From NaphS2 sp964588535 (lineage in GTDB: Bacteria > Desulfobacterota > DSM-4660 > Desulfatiglandales > Desulfatiglandaceae): a stretch of DNA of 22,999 bases. The translations under genes and the position numbers were made by a program. How positions within the stretch are numbered: position 1 is the first letter of the stretch; each line of letters begins with the position of its first letter. This document shows, one piece after another, positions 7,348 to 14,585 of this stretch. The stretch lies in assembly GCA_964588535.1 (NCBI GenBank), contig CAZPQA010000050.1, positions 1-22,999 on the forward strand, read 5' to 3'. The notes beneath the pieces are model-generated. The model was not told where the DNA came from and did no database searches. It worked only from the letters and a program-made list of their open reading frames with translations.

Positions 7348-8490
7348 CTATTTTCCAATAACGTGTTTCGCAATAACGGTCCTCTGGATTTCAGAGGTCC
7401 CCTCGTAAAGGGTAAATACCCGGGCATCCCGGTAATACCGTTCAACCGGGTATTCCTGCATATAACCATACCCCCCGTGAATCTGCAAGGCATGGTAGGC
7501 CACTTTGTTGGCCATCTCGGAGGCAAACACCTTGGCCATGGAGGCCGCCGCACTGTAGTTCTCCCCGCGATCCCGCATGGCGGCGGCATTGAAGGTCAGA
7601 AGCCTGGCCGCCTCAATCTGAGTGGCCATATCGGCGATCATCCACCTGAGACCCTGAAAATTGCTAATGGCCTTACCGAACTGGACCCGCTCTTTCGCGT
7701 AACCCACCGCCGCATCCAGGCAGGCCTGAGCCACCCCCAGGGACTGGGATGAAATACCGATTCGGCCCCCGTCGAGGGATGTCATGGCAATCAGGAACCC
7801 GTCTCCTTCCTGACCCAGAAGGTTTTCCGCCGGAACGCGACAATCTTCAAAAATCAACTCCACCGTGTCGGATGCGCGAAGCCCCATTTTTTTCTCTTCC
7901 TTGCCCACAAGAAACCCGGGCGTTCCTTTCTCCACCACAAAGGCGCTGATGCCGCGATGTTTTTTATCCGGGTCCGTATAAGCCGTGGCCACAGTCAAAT
8001 GAGAATTCTTACCCGTGGTAATGAACATCTTGTTACCATTGATGATATAGCTGTCGCCGTCCCGCACTGCCTTGGTTTTCTGGCTTACGGGATCAGAACC
8101 CGCCCCCGGTTCCGTCAGGGCAAATGAGCCGAGCATTTCCCCTGTGGCGAGCCTTTTCAGGTATTTATCTCTCAGGTAATCGGATCCGAAGAGGTTAATG
8201 GGACCGCAGGCCACCGAATTATGCACCGACATGATCACTGCCGTGGATGCACAGGCATAGGCGATCTCCTGAAGGGCCAGACAATAGCTTACCGTATCCA
8301 CCCCCGCGCCGTTATATTCCACCGGTGCGTTCATGCCCAACAGGCCCAGCTCACCCATTTTTTTAAGATTATCGGCGGGGAATTCGCCGGTTACATCCCT
8401 TTCTGCTGCGGTGGGTAAAACGCTTTCCCTGGCAAACTCCCTGACCATGGCACGGATCATCCGCTGTTCTTCATTGAGTTGGTAGGCCAT
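7348..8490 (-). CDS. Short-chain acyl-CoA dehydrogenase (butyryl-CoA dehydrogenase-like)
   Basis: A 380-residue cytoplasmic flavoenzyme of normal family length that introduces the 2,3-double bond into acyl-CoA and normally passes electrons to electron transfer flavoprotein. Seen in order: N-terminal helical domain, the FALTEPGAGSDP flavin/substrate motif near 123-134, the FITTGKNSHLTV strand, and the C-terminal IHGGYGYMQEYPVERYYRD and YEGTSEIQR motifs. Glu363 in YEGT is the expected catalytic base, in the position used by short- and medium-chain enzymes rather than the isovaleryl type. The ATG at 8490 has GAGGG upstream. It is separated from the regulator gene by a 95-bp spacer holding an inverted repeat, so it may also be independently controlled. 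Exact chain length (butyryl, isobutyryl or 2-methylbutyryl) cannot be read from the sequence. Confidence 0.92.
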   Translation of the reverse strand: MAYQLNEEQRMIRAMVREFARESVLPTAAERDVTGEFPADNLKKMGELGLLGMNAPVEYNGAGVDTVSYCLALQEIAYACASTAVIMSVHNSVACGPINLFGSDYLRDKYLKRLATGEMLGSFALTEPGAGSDPVSQKTKAVRDGDSYIINGNKMFITTGKNSHLTVATAYTDPDKKHRGISAFVVEKGTPGFLVGKEEKKMGLRASDTVELIFEDCRVPAENLLGQEGDGFLIAMTSLDGGRIGISSQSLGVAQACLDAAVGYAKERVQFGKAISNFQGLRWMIADMATQIEAARLLTFNAAAMRDRGENYSAAASMAKVFASEMANKVAYHALQIHGGYGYMQEYPVERYYRDARVFTLYEGTSEIQRTVIAKHVIGK

Positions 8491-8512
8491 TTTTATCCCT
8501 CAATTATTAGAG

Positions 8513-8565
8513 GTTAGCTGTTAGCATTAAAAGAGGATGTTGAACCGTTTTATCTAACAGCTAAC
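8513..8565. repeat. 12-bp perfect inverted repeat in the spacer between regulator and acyl-CoA dehydrogenase genes
   Basis: GTTAGCTGTTAG at 8513-8524 is the exact reverse complement of CTAACAGCTAAC at 8554-8565, with a 29-base loop. It occupies most of the 95-bp spacer (8491-8585). It could fold as an mRNA hairpin that attenuates or stabilises the acyl-CoA dehydrogenase message, be a binding site, or be a small dispersed repeat. No U-tract typical of an intrinsic terminator follows. Confidence 0.55.
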
Positions 8566-8585
8566 GGCTAAAAGCTATATAAGAA

Positions 8586-9134
8586 TCAAGGCGTATAGAG
8601 TACCACCAGGAGTTCCGCCGTATCCGAACTGATATTCCTCAGTTTGTGGACAATGGAAGAATCGAAATGGAGGCTGTCTCCGGGACCCAGAATATTTTTG
8701 TTCTCACCCACCATCACTTCGATTTTGCCCTTGAGCACATACTGGAATTCCTCTCCCACGTGCTGGTATCCCACAGGCTTGTGCTCGGATTTTGGATCAA
8801 CCAATATCTTAAAGGCTTTCAGTCGTTTATGCCTCGCTTCGGGCGTCAGGGTTTCGTAACTATAGGCCTCGGTTCGCTTCTGATATCCTTCTGCAGATTT
8901 TTCACCGGCTCGTTTCTTTTCCTCCCTTAGCAAAATACTCGAGTCCACTTCAAGGGCTTTCGAGAGCTGGAGGATCACCGAAACAGGGGGCATCACCTCG
9001 CCCTTTTCCACCTGAGAGATAAACTTCGGCTTAAGCCCCGTTTCGTTGCCCAGGTGCTTGAGGGTAAGTTTTTTTTCTTTCCTCAACTTCATGAGCCGCT
9101 TCCCGATGGGTTTGTCTTTTTTTCCAATCGGCAT
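8586..9134 (-). CDS. XRE-family regulator with C-terminal cupin domain
   Basis: A 182-residue DNA-binding protein with an N-terminal helix-turn-helix (about 11-66, with TLKHLGNETGLKPKFISQVE as the helix-turn-helix core), a charged linker (70-95), and a cupin_2 domain (about 112-181, with GYQHVGEEFQYVLKGKIEVM and a GPGDSLHF strand). This architecture is common in metabolite-sensing regulators of catabolic or amino-acid genes, where the cupin binds a small ligand or metal. TAGGAGGG lies just upstream of the ATG at 9134. It sits inside the mutase/beta-oxidation gene run, 21 bp after the 77-residue membrane protein, so it probably senses an intermediate of that pathway and controls this operon. 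The ligand and operator are not known. Confidence 0.85.
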   Translation of the reverse strand: MPIGKKDKPIGKRLMKLRKEKKLTLKHLGNETGLKPKFISQVEKGEVMPPVSVILQLSKALEVDSSILLREEKKRAGEKSAEGYQKRTEAYSYETLTPEARHKRLKAFKILVDPKSEHKPVGYQHVGEEFQYVLKGKIEVMVGENKNILGPGDSLHFDSSIVHKLRNISSDTAELLVVLYTP

Positions 9135-9155
9135 GGATCCCTCCTAACGTCTTCT

Positions 9156-9389
9156 CTAATCTTCGTTGTTTTTGGAAAGTTTGTGGGCTTTTACCATTCG
9201 CAAAACAAAACCCAGCACCAGGGTGGCGCTGATGAGAATCATGAGATTTGAGGCAAAAAAAGCCATGATAAAAGAATAGGGGTTTTCAAGTTTATAGGCG
9301 GATATCAACATCAAAATGCCGAAACCCAGGAAACAACAACCGGCTAGGATCAGAAAGACCTGGCGTACCCACCAGAAAATGCCAAACAT
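9156..9389 (-). CDS. Small membrane protein of unknown function (77 aa, two TM segments)
   Basis: A 77-residue hydrophobic protein that I do not recognise. It has two predicted membrane segments, about residues 8-31 (VFLILAGCCFLGFGILMLIS) and 39-63 (FIMAFFASNLMILISATLVL), with a short loop between them and a basic C-terminal tail (MVKAHKLSKNNED). It begins 22 bp after the meaB stop and ends 21 bp before the XRE-cupin regulator, on the same strand, so it is most likely co-transcribed. The ribosome site is weak (AAGAG). The tight spacing and well-formed membrane helices support a real gene, but no function can be assigned. Confidence 0.65.
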   Translation of the reverse strand: MFGIFWWVRQVFLILAGCCFLGFGILMLISAYKLENPYSFIMAFFASNLMILISATLVLGFVLRMVKAHKLSKNNED

Positions 9390-9411
9390 GAAACGCTCTT
9401 TTCAAAATGGA

Positions 9412-10386
9412 CTATCCGGTGACAGGAAGTCCCCCAAGGGCTGGAAACACCAGGTTTTCGCAAGCTGAATAGGGATCCAGGTCCCCTTTCACAATGGCAT
9501 CCACAGCGCGATCGAAATCCCCGCTTTCCGTCAGTTTATCCAGCACTTCCTCAATCAACCGGGCCTTAATCATGTCCACCATTTCCTGGCGCACTTTGTC
9601 CGGGCTTCGCCTGGATTTGAGGCCGCCCTCCGTTTGTTCAAGGTATTCGGCGTGCCGGTCCACCGCATCCAGAAAGTCGTCCACCCCTTTATCAAACACG
9701 GCCTCTACCTTGAGGATGGGTGGCTTCCACAAACCCCTGTCAAATTTCCGCTGATCCATCTCGATCATCAGCCGCAGATCAGTGAGCGTTTTATCGGTCC
9801 CTTCACGATCGCTTTTGTTGACCAGGAAAATATCGCCCACTTCCAGAATCCCCGCCTTGATGGCCTGAATGTCGTCCCCCATGCCGGGAATCACCACGAT
9901 TACCGTGGTATGGGCGCTCCGCATCACGTCCACTTCATCCTGCCCCACCCCTACGGTTTCCACCAGAATCACGTCTTTTCCCATGGCATCCAGGATGTCG
10001 ATGGCGCTTCGGGTGGACTGGGTCAACCCGCCAAAGTGTCCCCGGGTGGCAAGGGATCGGATAAAGACCTCCGGATCGATGCTGTGCCGCTGCATGCGGA
10101 CCCTGTCCCCCAGGATCGCCCCCCCGCTGAAGGGGCTGGTGGGATCCACCGCCAGAACCCCCACAGTCTTTCCCCGCTTTCTTAAATGGGCCACCATCTG
10201 GTCCACCAGCGTGCTCTTCCCAACGCCCGGCGCGCCGGTGATGCCGATAATATAAGCCCTCCCCGTATGGGGATATAGCGCCTTTAAGGCATCCCGTACC
10301 TCGGGCATGCCATCGTCCACATCGCGAATAAGGCGGGCCACCGCCCGCACATCGCCGCTCGTCACCTTTTCAACCAAATCATTCAT
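9412..10386 (-). CDS. meaB: Methylmalonyl-CoA mutase-associated GTPase MeaB (ArgK family)
   Basis: A 324-residue G3E P-loop GTPase that protects methylmalonyl-CoA mutase and gates adenosylcobalamin loading. Seen: Walker A GAPGVGKST at residues 51-59, the VLAVDPTSPFSGGAILGDRV motif near 88-107, ETVGVGQDEVDVM (switch II region) near 143-155, and NKSD as the guanine-specificity motif. The length is typical. It begins 10 bp after the mutase small-subunit stop, with AAGGG upstream of the ATG at 10386. Direct linkage to both mutase subunits makes the assignment firm; the old annotation of this family as arginine kinase ArgK should be ignored. Confidence 0.95.
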   Translation of the reverse strand: MNDLVEKVTSGDVRAVARLIRDVDDGMPEVRDALKALYPHTGRAYIIGITGAPGVGKSTLVDQMVAHLRKRGKTVGVLAVDPTSPFSGGAILGDRVRMQRHSIDPEVFIRSLATRGHFGGLTQSTRSAIDILDAMGKDVILVETVGVGQDEVDVMRSAHTTVIVVIPGMGDDIQAIKAGILEVGDIFLVNKSDREGTDKTLTDLRLMIEMDQRKFDRGLWKPPILKVEAVFDKGVDDFLDAVDRHAEYLEQTEGGLKSRRSPDKVRQEMVDMIKARLIEEVLDKLTESGDFDRAVDAIVKGDLDPYSACENLVFPALGGLPVTG

Positions 10387-10396
10387 AGCCCGGCCC

Positions 10397-10804
10397 TTAT
10401 CTTCTCGGCGTCACGTTTTCCCGCACCCAACTGACAATTTCATCCAGGGTTGTCCCCGGCGTAAATATCTCCTTGACCCCGCCCGCTTTGAGTTTTGTAA
10501 TATCGTCATCAGGAATAATGCCGCCGCCGCAAACCACGATATCGCCGGCACCCTTTTCCTGCAGAAGATCCACAACCGCCTGGAGCAGATATTTGTGAGC
10601 GCCGGCCAGGCTGGACAGCCCCACCATATCCACATCTTCCTGGATCGCCGCCTCCACGATCTCCTCCGGCGTCTGGTGAAGACCTGTATAGACCACCTCA
10701 AAACCGGCATCGCGGTAAGCTCGCGCAATGATTCTCGCTCCCCGGTCATGCCCATCCAACCCGGGCTTGGCAACCATCACCCTGACTCTTCGTTCCCGTT
10801 TCAT
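10397..10804 (-). CDS. Methylmalonyl-CoA mutase small (cobalamin-binding) subunit
   Basis: A 135-residue B12-binding protein corresponding to the C-terminal domain of one-chain methylmalonyl-CoA mutases. It shows VMVAKPGLDGHDRGARIIAR with the DxHxxG motif (Asp17-Gly-His19-Asp-Arg-Gly22), where His19 is the lower axial cobalt ligand, and later conserved segments (VGLSSLAGAH and a VVCGGGIIPDDD stretch). With the 562-residue subunit just upstream it forms the two-part enzyme typical of archaea and several anaerobic bacteria. The ATG at 10804 has GAGGG upstream. A 97-bp AT-rich spacer separates it from the large subunit, a longer gap than elsewhere in this operon; no convincing promoter was found in it. 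Confidence 0.95.
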   Translation of the reverse strand: MKRERRVRVMVAKPGLDGHDRGARIIARAYRDAGFEVVYTGLHQTPEEIVEAAIQEDVDMVGLSSLAGAHKYLLQAVVDLLQEKGAGDIVVCGGGIIPDDDITKLKAGGVKEIFTPGTTLDEIVSWVRENVTPRR

Positions 10805-10901
10805 AATTCCCTCATTAGTGATTTATCTGTTTATCCCTGTTATACAAATAAGGATTATTTATTTAAAAACACGAGGTTACGTATTTTTCTTAATGAAAAC
10901 C

Positions 10902-12590
10902 CTAATAAACGCCGGGATCCCGATAAGAACCAAAAACATCCCTGAAAACATCGCAGACTTCCTGGAGCGTGGCGCCGGCTTTGACCGCATTGATGAGATG
11001 TTCCATCACATTTTCAGTCCCCGAACAGGCCTCCCCCACCCTTTCAAGACAGCGGGCCGCGGTTTGGCCATCCCGGTTCTCTTTGACCCGGTTGGTTTTT
11101 TCAATCTGCAGAGCCTCCAGTTCCTCGTCGATTTCCAGCACCTCTACGGGAATCTCCTCTTCCTCGATGGCGTACTTGTTCACCCCCACCATGGTCTTTT
11201 CACCATTGTCGATCTGTTTCTGATAGTGATAGGCCGCATCTGCGATCTCCAGCTGTGGGTAATTCCGCTCGATGGCTGCCAGCATGCCCCCCATGTCATC
11301 GATCTTCTGAATGATTTCGAAGGCCTCCTCTTCCATCCGGTTGGTGAGGGATTCCACCAAATAAGATCCCCCAAGCGGGTCAATGCTATTGGCCACGCCC
11401 GATTCTTCCGCGATAATCTGCTGGGTCCGGAGCGCGATGGTGGCGGCCTCCTCCGTGGGTATGGCCAGCACTTCGTCCAGGGAATTGGTGTGGAGCGACT
11501 GGGTCCCCCCCATCACTGCCGCCAGACCCTGAAGCGCGGTCCTCACCACATTGTTATAGGGCTGCTGGGCCGTAAGGGAACACCCGGCGGTCTGGGTGTG
11601 AAACCGCATCCACAATGATCTCGGATCTTTTGCCTTGAACCGATCCCTCATGATTCTGGCCCACATGCGCCGGGCAGCCCGGAATTTAGCCACCTCTTCG
11701 AAAAAATCCAGGTGGGAATTGAAGAAGAAGGAGAATCGCGGAGCAAACTCGTCCACGTGCAATCCCCGTTCCAGGGCTTTTTCCGTGTAGGCAATACCGT
11801 CGGCCAGGGTAAAAGCCAGCTCCTGCACCGCCGTGGATCCGGCTTCCCGAATGTGGTAGCCGCTGATGCTGATGGTGTTCCATCTGGGCACCTGTCGGGT
11901 CCCGAATTCCACCGTGTCCGTCACGATACGAACAGACGGTTCGGGGGGACACATGAAGGTTTTCTGAGCAGCAAATTCCTTCAGCATATCGTTTTGAATG
12001 GTCCCGCCCAACACTTCACGGTCGATGCCGCGGTTTTCCGCCATGGCGATATACATGGCCCAGACAATGGCAGCCGGCGGGTTGATGGTCATGGAGGTGG
12101 TGATCCGGTCGATGGGAAGCCCGGCAAACAGGTCCTCCATGTCTTTTAGCGTATCAATGGCCACACCGCACTTGCCGCATTCGCCCCTGGCCTTGTGGGA
12201 ATCCGAGTCGTATCCCATCAAGGTGGGCATGTCAAAGGCGGTGGAAAGGCCGGTCTGGCCCTCACGAACCAGGAGATGAAACCGTTGGTTCGTGTCTTCA
12301 GCGCTGCCCAGGCCCGCGAACATGCGCATGGTCCAGAGGCGGCCCCGATACATGGAGGGCTGCACTCCCCGTGTAAAGGGGTAGTCTCCGGGAAATCCGA
12401 TATCGGCGTCAAAGTCCTGGTCCTTCAGGTCGGCAGGTGTATACATATCATTGATTTCCCAATCTGAAACCGTGGAAAACCGGTCCAACCTTGCCGGTCT
12501 TGCGCTAAAAATCCGATTCAGTTTTTTCTTCCACGAACTGTACTTTTCTTCAATGTCTTGAAAAATTTTGGGATTAAAGGTCAAGGCCAT
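10902..12590 (-). CDS. Methylmalonyl-CoA mutase large (catalytic) subunit
   Basis: A 562-residue TIM-barrel subunit that, with the separate B12 subunit, interconverts (R)-methylmalonyl-CoA and succinyl-CoA. Residues that separate this enzyme from isobutyryl-CoA mutase are retained: Tyr81 in PSMYRGRLWT (Phe in isobutyryl-CoA mutase) and Arg221 in PPEPSVRIV (Gln in isobutyryl-CoA mutase). His246 in SISGYHIREAG is the conserved catalytic His. LGGTIQNDMLKEF and SLHTNSLDEVLAIPTEEAA are also canonical. GGAGG precedes the ATG at 12590. The gene begins 21 bp after the acyl-CoA dehydrogenase stop. In a complete oxidiser the reaction runs from methylmalonyl-CoA to succinyl-CoA; in a fermenter or syntroph it may run the other way. 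Confidence 0.95.
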   Translation of the reverse strand: MALTFNPKIFQDIEEKYSSWKKKLNRIFSARPARLDRFSTVSDWEINDMYTPADLKDQDFDADIGFPGDYPFTRGVQPSMYRGRLWTMRMFAGLGSAEDTNQRFHLLVREGQTGLSTAFDMPTLMGYDSDSHKARGECGKCGVAIDTLKDMEDLFAGLPIDRITTSMTINPPAAIVWAMYIAMAENRGIDREVLGGTIQNDMLKEFAAQKTFMCPPEPSVRIVTDTVEFGTRQVPRWNTISISGYHIREAGSTAVQELAFTLADGIAYTEKALERGLHVDEFAPRFSFFFNSHLDFFEEVAKFRAARRMWARIMRDRFKAKDPRSLWMRFHTQTAGCSLTAQQPYNNVVRTALQGLAAVMGGTQSLHTNSLDEVLAIPTEEAATIALRTQQIIAEESGVANSIDPLGGSYLVESLTNRMEEEAFEIIQKIDDMGGMLAAIERNYPQLEIADAAYHYQKQIDNGEKTMVGVNKYAIEEEEIPVEVLEIDEELEALQIEKTNRVKENRDGQTAARCLERVGEACSGTENVMEHLINAVKAGATLQEVCDVFRDVFGSYRDPGVY

Positions 12591-12611
12591 AGCCGCCTCC
12601 TTTTGAAAAAA

Positions 12612-13757
12612 TCAACCCTTGATGAGATTTTTTGCTACCACCAGACGCATGATCTCGTTGGTACCCTCATAGATCTGGCATATCTTGGCATCACGCATGT
12701 GACGCTCCATGGGGTATTCCTTGCTGTATCCATACCCACCCAGGATCTGAACCCCTTCCACGGACGCTCTCATGGCCGCATCCGAGGCGTACATCTTGGC
12801 CATGGCCGCTTCTTTCTCATAAGGCTTTTTGTGGTCCTCCAGCCAGGCGGCCCGAAGGGTCAGCAGTTCTGCTGCATCCAGTTCCGTGGCCATATCCGCC
12901 AGTTTCCACTGGATGGCCTGAAAGCTGGTGATGGGTTTACCGAACTGCTCCCGGGTCTTGGCGTATTCAACTGCATCTTCCACAACGGCCCGGCCGATAC
13001 CGATGGCCTGGGAGGCAATGCCGATGCGGCCGCCGTCCAGGGTTGTCAACATCTGTTTAAACCCTTCCCCCTCGTTTCCCAGGAGCGCGTCTGCGGGTAG
13101 CCTTGCATCTTCAAAAACCAGTTCCGAGGTCCCCGACGCCAGGATGCCCATTTTCTCTTCCAGGCGCCCGACTTTGAAACCGGGGGTATTTTCCAGATCC
13201 ATCACAAAGGAACTGATCCCCCTATATCCCTTTTCCTTGTCCGTCACCGCTGCGATGACAGCGTAGCGTGCCACATTGCCATTGGTGATAAATTTCTTTT
13301 CGCCATTCACAATCCATCCGTCCCCGTCCCTGACGGCGGTGGTCCGCATACCCGCGGGATCGGAACCGGCCCCGGCTTCCGTGAGGCCATAACACCCCAG
13401 GTATTCCCCGGAAGCACAGGGCTTGAGGTATTTCTGCTTCTGTTCTTCCGTTCCATAGGCATACACCGGAAAACAGTACAGCGAATTGTTGACGCTCATG
13501 ATGACTCCGGTGGAAGCGCACCCTTTGGACACCTCGATGAGGGCCAGGACGTAACTCACATAATCCATGCCGCCGCCGCCGTATTCTTCCGGCACGGCAA
13601 TACCGAGCATTTTCAACTCTCCCAGCTGGTTGACGATATCCGCCGGGTGGGCGTGGGTTTCATCCAGTTCTGCGGCTTTGGGCCGAATCTCCGCCTCGGC
13701 AAAGCGTGCCGCCATCTCTCGAACCATCTGCTGCTCTTCGGTTAATGCAAAATTCAT
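12612..13757 (-). CDS. Acyl-CoA dehydrogenase (second copy)
   Basis: A 381-residue flavoprotein of standard length. Motifs in order: GLTEAGAGSDPAGM near 124-137, KKFITNGNVARYAVIAAVTD, ILGGYGYSKEYPMERHMRD, and YEGTNEIMR near the C-terminus with Glu364 as the expected catalytic base. It is clearly diverged from the acyl-CoA dehydrogenase at 7348-8490, so it is not a recent duplicate and probably acts on a different acyl chain. Its ATG at 13757 begins three bases after the enoyl-CoA hydratase stop and has no strong ribosome site, so translational coupling is likely. Electrons would go to electron transfer flavoprotein, whose genes are not in the window. Confidence 0.92.
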   Translation of the reverse strand: MNFALTEEQQMVREMAARFAEAEIRPKAAELDETHAHPADIVNQLGELKMLGIAVPEEYGGGGMDYVSYVLALIEVSKGCASTGVIMSVNNSLYCFPVYAYGTEEQKQKYLKPCASGEYLGCYGLTEAGAGSDPAGMRTTAVRDGDGWIVNGEKKFITNGNVARYAVIAAVTDKEKGYRGISSFVMDLENTPGFKVGRLEEKMGILASGTSELVFEDARLPADALLGNEGEGFKQMLTTLDGGRIGIASQAIGIGRAVVEDAVEYAKTREQFGKPITSFQAIQWKLADMATELDAAELLTLRAAWLEDHKKPYEKEAAMAKMYASDAAMRASVEGVQILGGYGYSKEYPMERHMRDAKICQIYEGTNEIMRLVVAKNLIKG

Positions 13758-13760
13758 TGA

Positions 13761-14549
13761 TTACACCAAGCCCCCTTTAAATTCGGGTTTTCGCTTCTCC
13801 AGGAAAGCCGTCATCCCTTCCTTCCCATCCGGGCTTGACATGCACAGGGCGAAACCATCCGCCTCCATAAAATGGCCCGTGCGAAGATCCACGTCAAAGC
13901 CGCGATCAATGCAGTTTTTAATGGCCTTCATGGACACCCTGCCCTTGCTTGCCATGAGTTCGGCGGTTTTCATGGTTTCCTCCCACAGGGCATCCGCGGG
14001 AAACACTTTGTTGGCCAGGCCGATCTCTTTGGCTTCCTGAGCACTGATAATCACACCTGTCATGCAAAGTTCTTTGGCCATTGCTTTACCCACCAGACGG
14101 GATAAACGCTGGGTTCCACCGAATCCAGGCATGATCCCAAGACTGATCTCGGGCTGACCGAACTTGGCTTTTTCAGAGGCATAGATAAAATCACACGCCA
14201 TGGCCATTTCCGTTCCACCACCCAAGGCAAAGCCGTTGACGCAGGCGATGATCGGTATGGGAAGACTTTCCAGTCGGAAGAGAAGCTGTTGTCCTTCCTC
14301 GGCAAATTGCCGGCCCTGGAGCGGTGAAAAATCGGCCATGTGACTGATGTCCGCTCCCGCAATAAACGCTTTATCGCCTTCTCCCGTAAGGATCAGCACC
14401 TTGACGACCCCATCCGCCTCGATTTTGTCCAAGACCTCAATCACCTCGGCCAGAACACCGGGATTGATGGCATTCAAAGCCTTGGGCCGGTTAAATTTGA
14501 TAACCGCTATATTTCCGTGTTCTTCAAAGATAATATTTTCAAATGACAT
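13761..14549 (-). CDS. Enoyl-CoA hydratase (crotonase family)
   Basis: A 262-residue crotonase that hydrates trans-2-enoyl-CoA to 3-hydroxyacyl-CoA. The oxyanion-hole segment AFIAGADISHM (61-71) and both catalytic glutamates are visible: Glu114 in GFALGGGTEMAMACD and Glu134 in FGQPEISLGIMPGFGGTQRL. The length and C-terminal F-EKRKPEF end are typical of short-chain crotonases. The gene is 36 bp from the upstream thiolase and three bases from the downstream acyl-CoA dehydrogenase. A G-rich ribosome site lies before the ATG at 14549. No 3-hydroxyacyl-CoA dehydrogenase is encoded in the window, so the next step depends on a gene elsewhere. Confidence 0.93.
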   Translation of the reverse strand: MSFENIIFEEHGNIAVIKFNRPKALNAINPGVLAEVIEVLDKIEADGVVKVLILTGEGDKAFIAGADISHMADFSPLQGRQFAEEGQQLLFRLESLPIPIIACVNGFALGGGTEMAMACDFIYASEKAKFGQPEISLGIMPGFGGTQRLSRLVGKAMAKELCMTGVIISAQEAKEIGLANKVFPADALWEETMKTAELMASKGRVSMKAIKNCIDRGFDVDLRTGHFMEADGFALCMSSPDGKEGMTAFLEKRKPEFKGGLV

Positions 14550-14585
14550 TATTTCTGCCCCCGTAAGATTGATATTTAGATAAAA

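Noticed and set aside
10805..10901. Internal promoter between the mutase subunits
   Set aside because: The spacer is AT-rich and contains a TATAAC-like box on the minus strand, but no matching -35 element at proper distance was found.
10728..11618. Plus-strand open frame of 296 codons over the mutase large subunit and spacer
   Set aside because: It is antisense to conserved mutase sequence and has no protein motifs; no ribosome site supports it.
10902..12590. Isobutyryl-CoA mutase instead of methylmalonyl-CoA mutase
   Set aside because: Tyr81 and Arg221 match the methylmalonyl-CoA enzyme; isobutyryl-CoA mutases carry Phe and Gln at these places.
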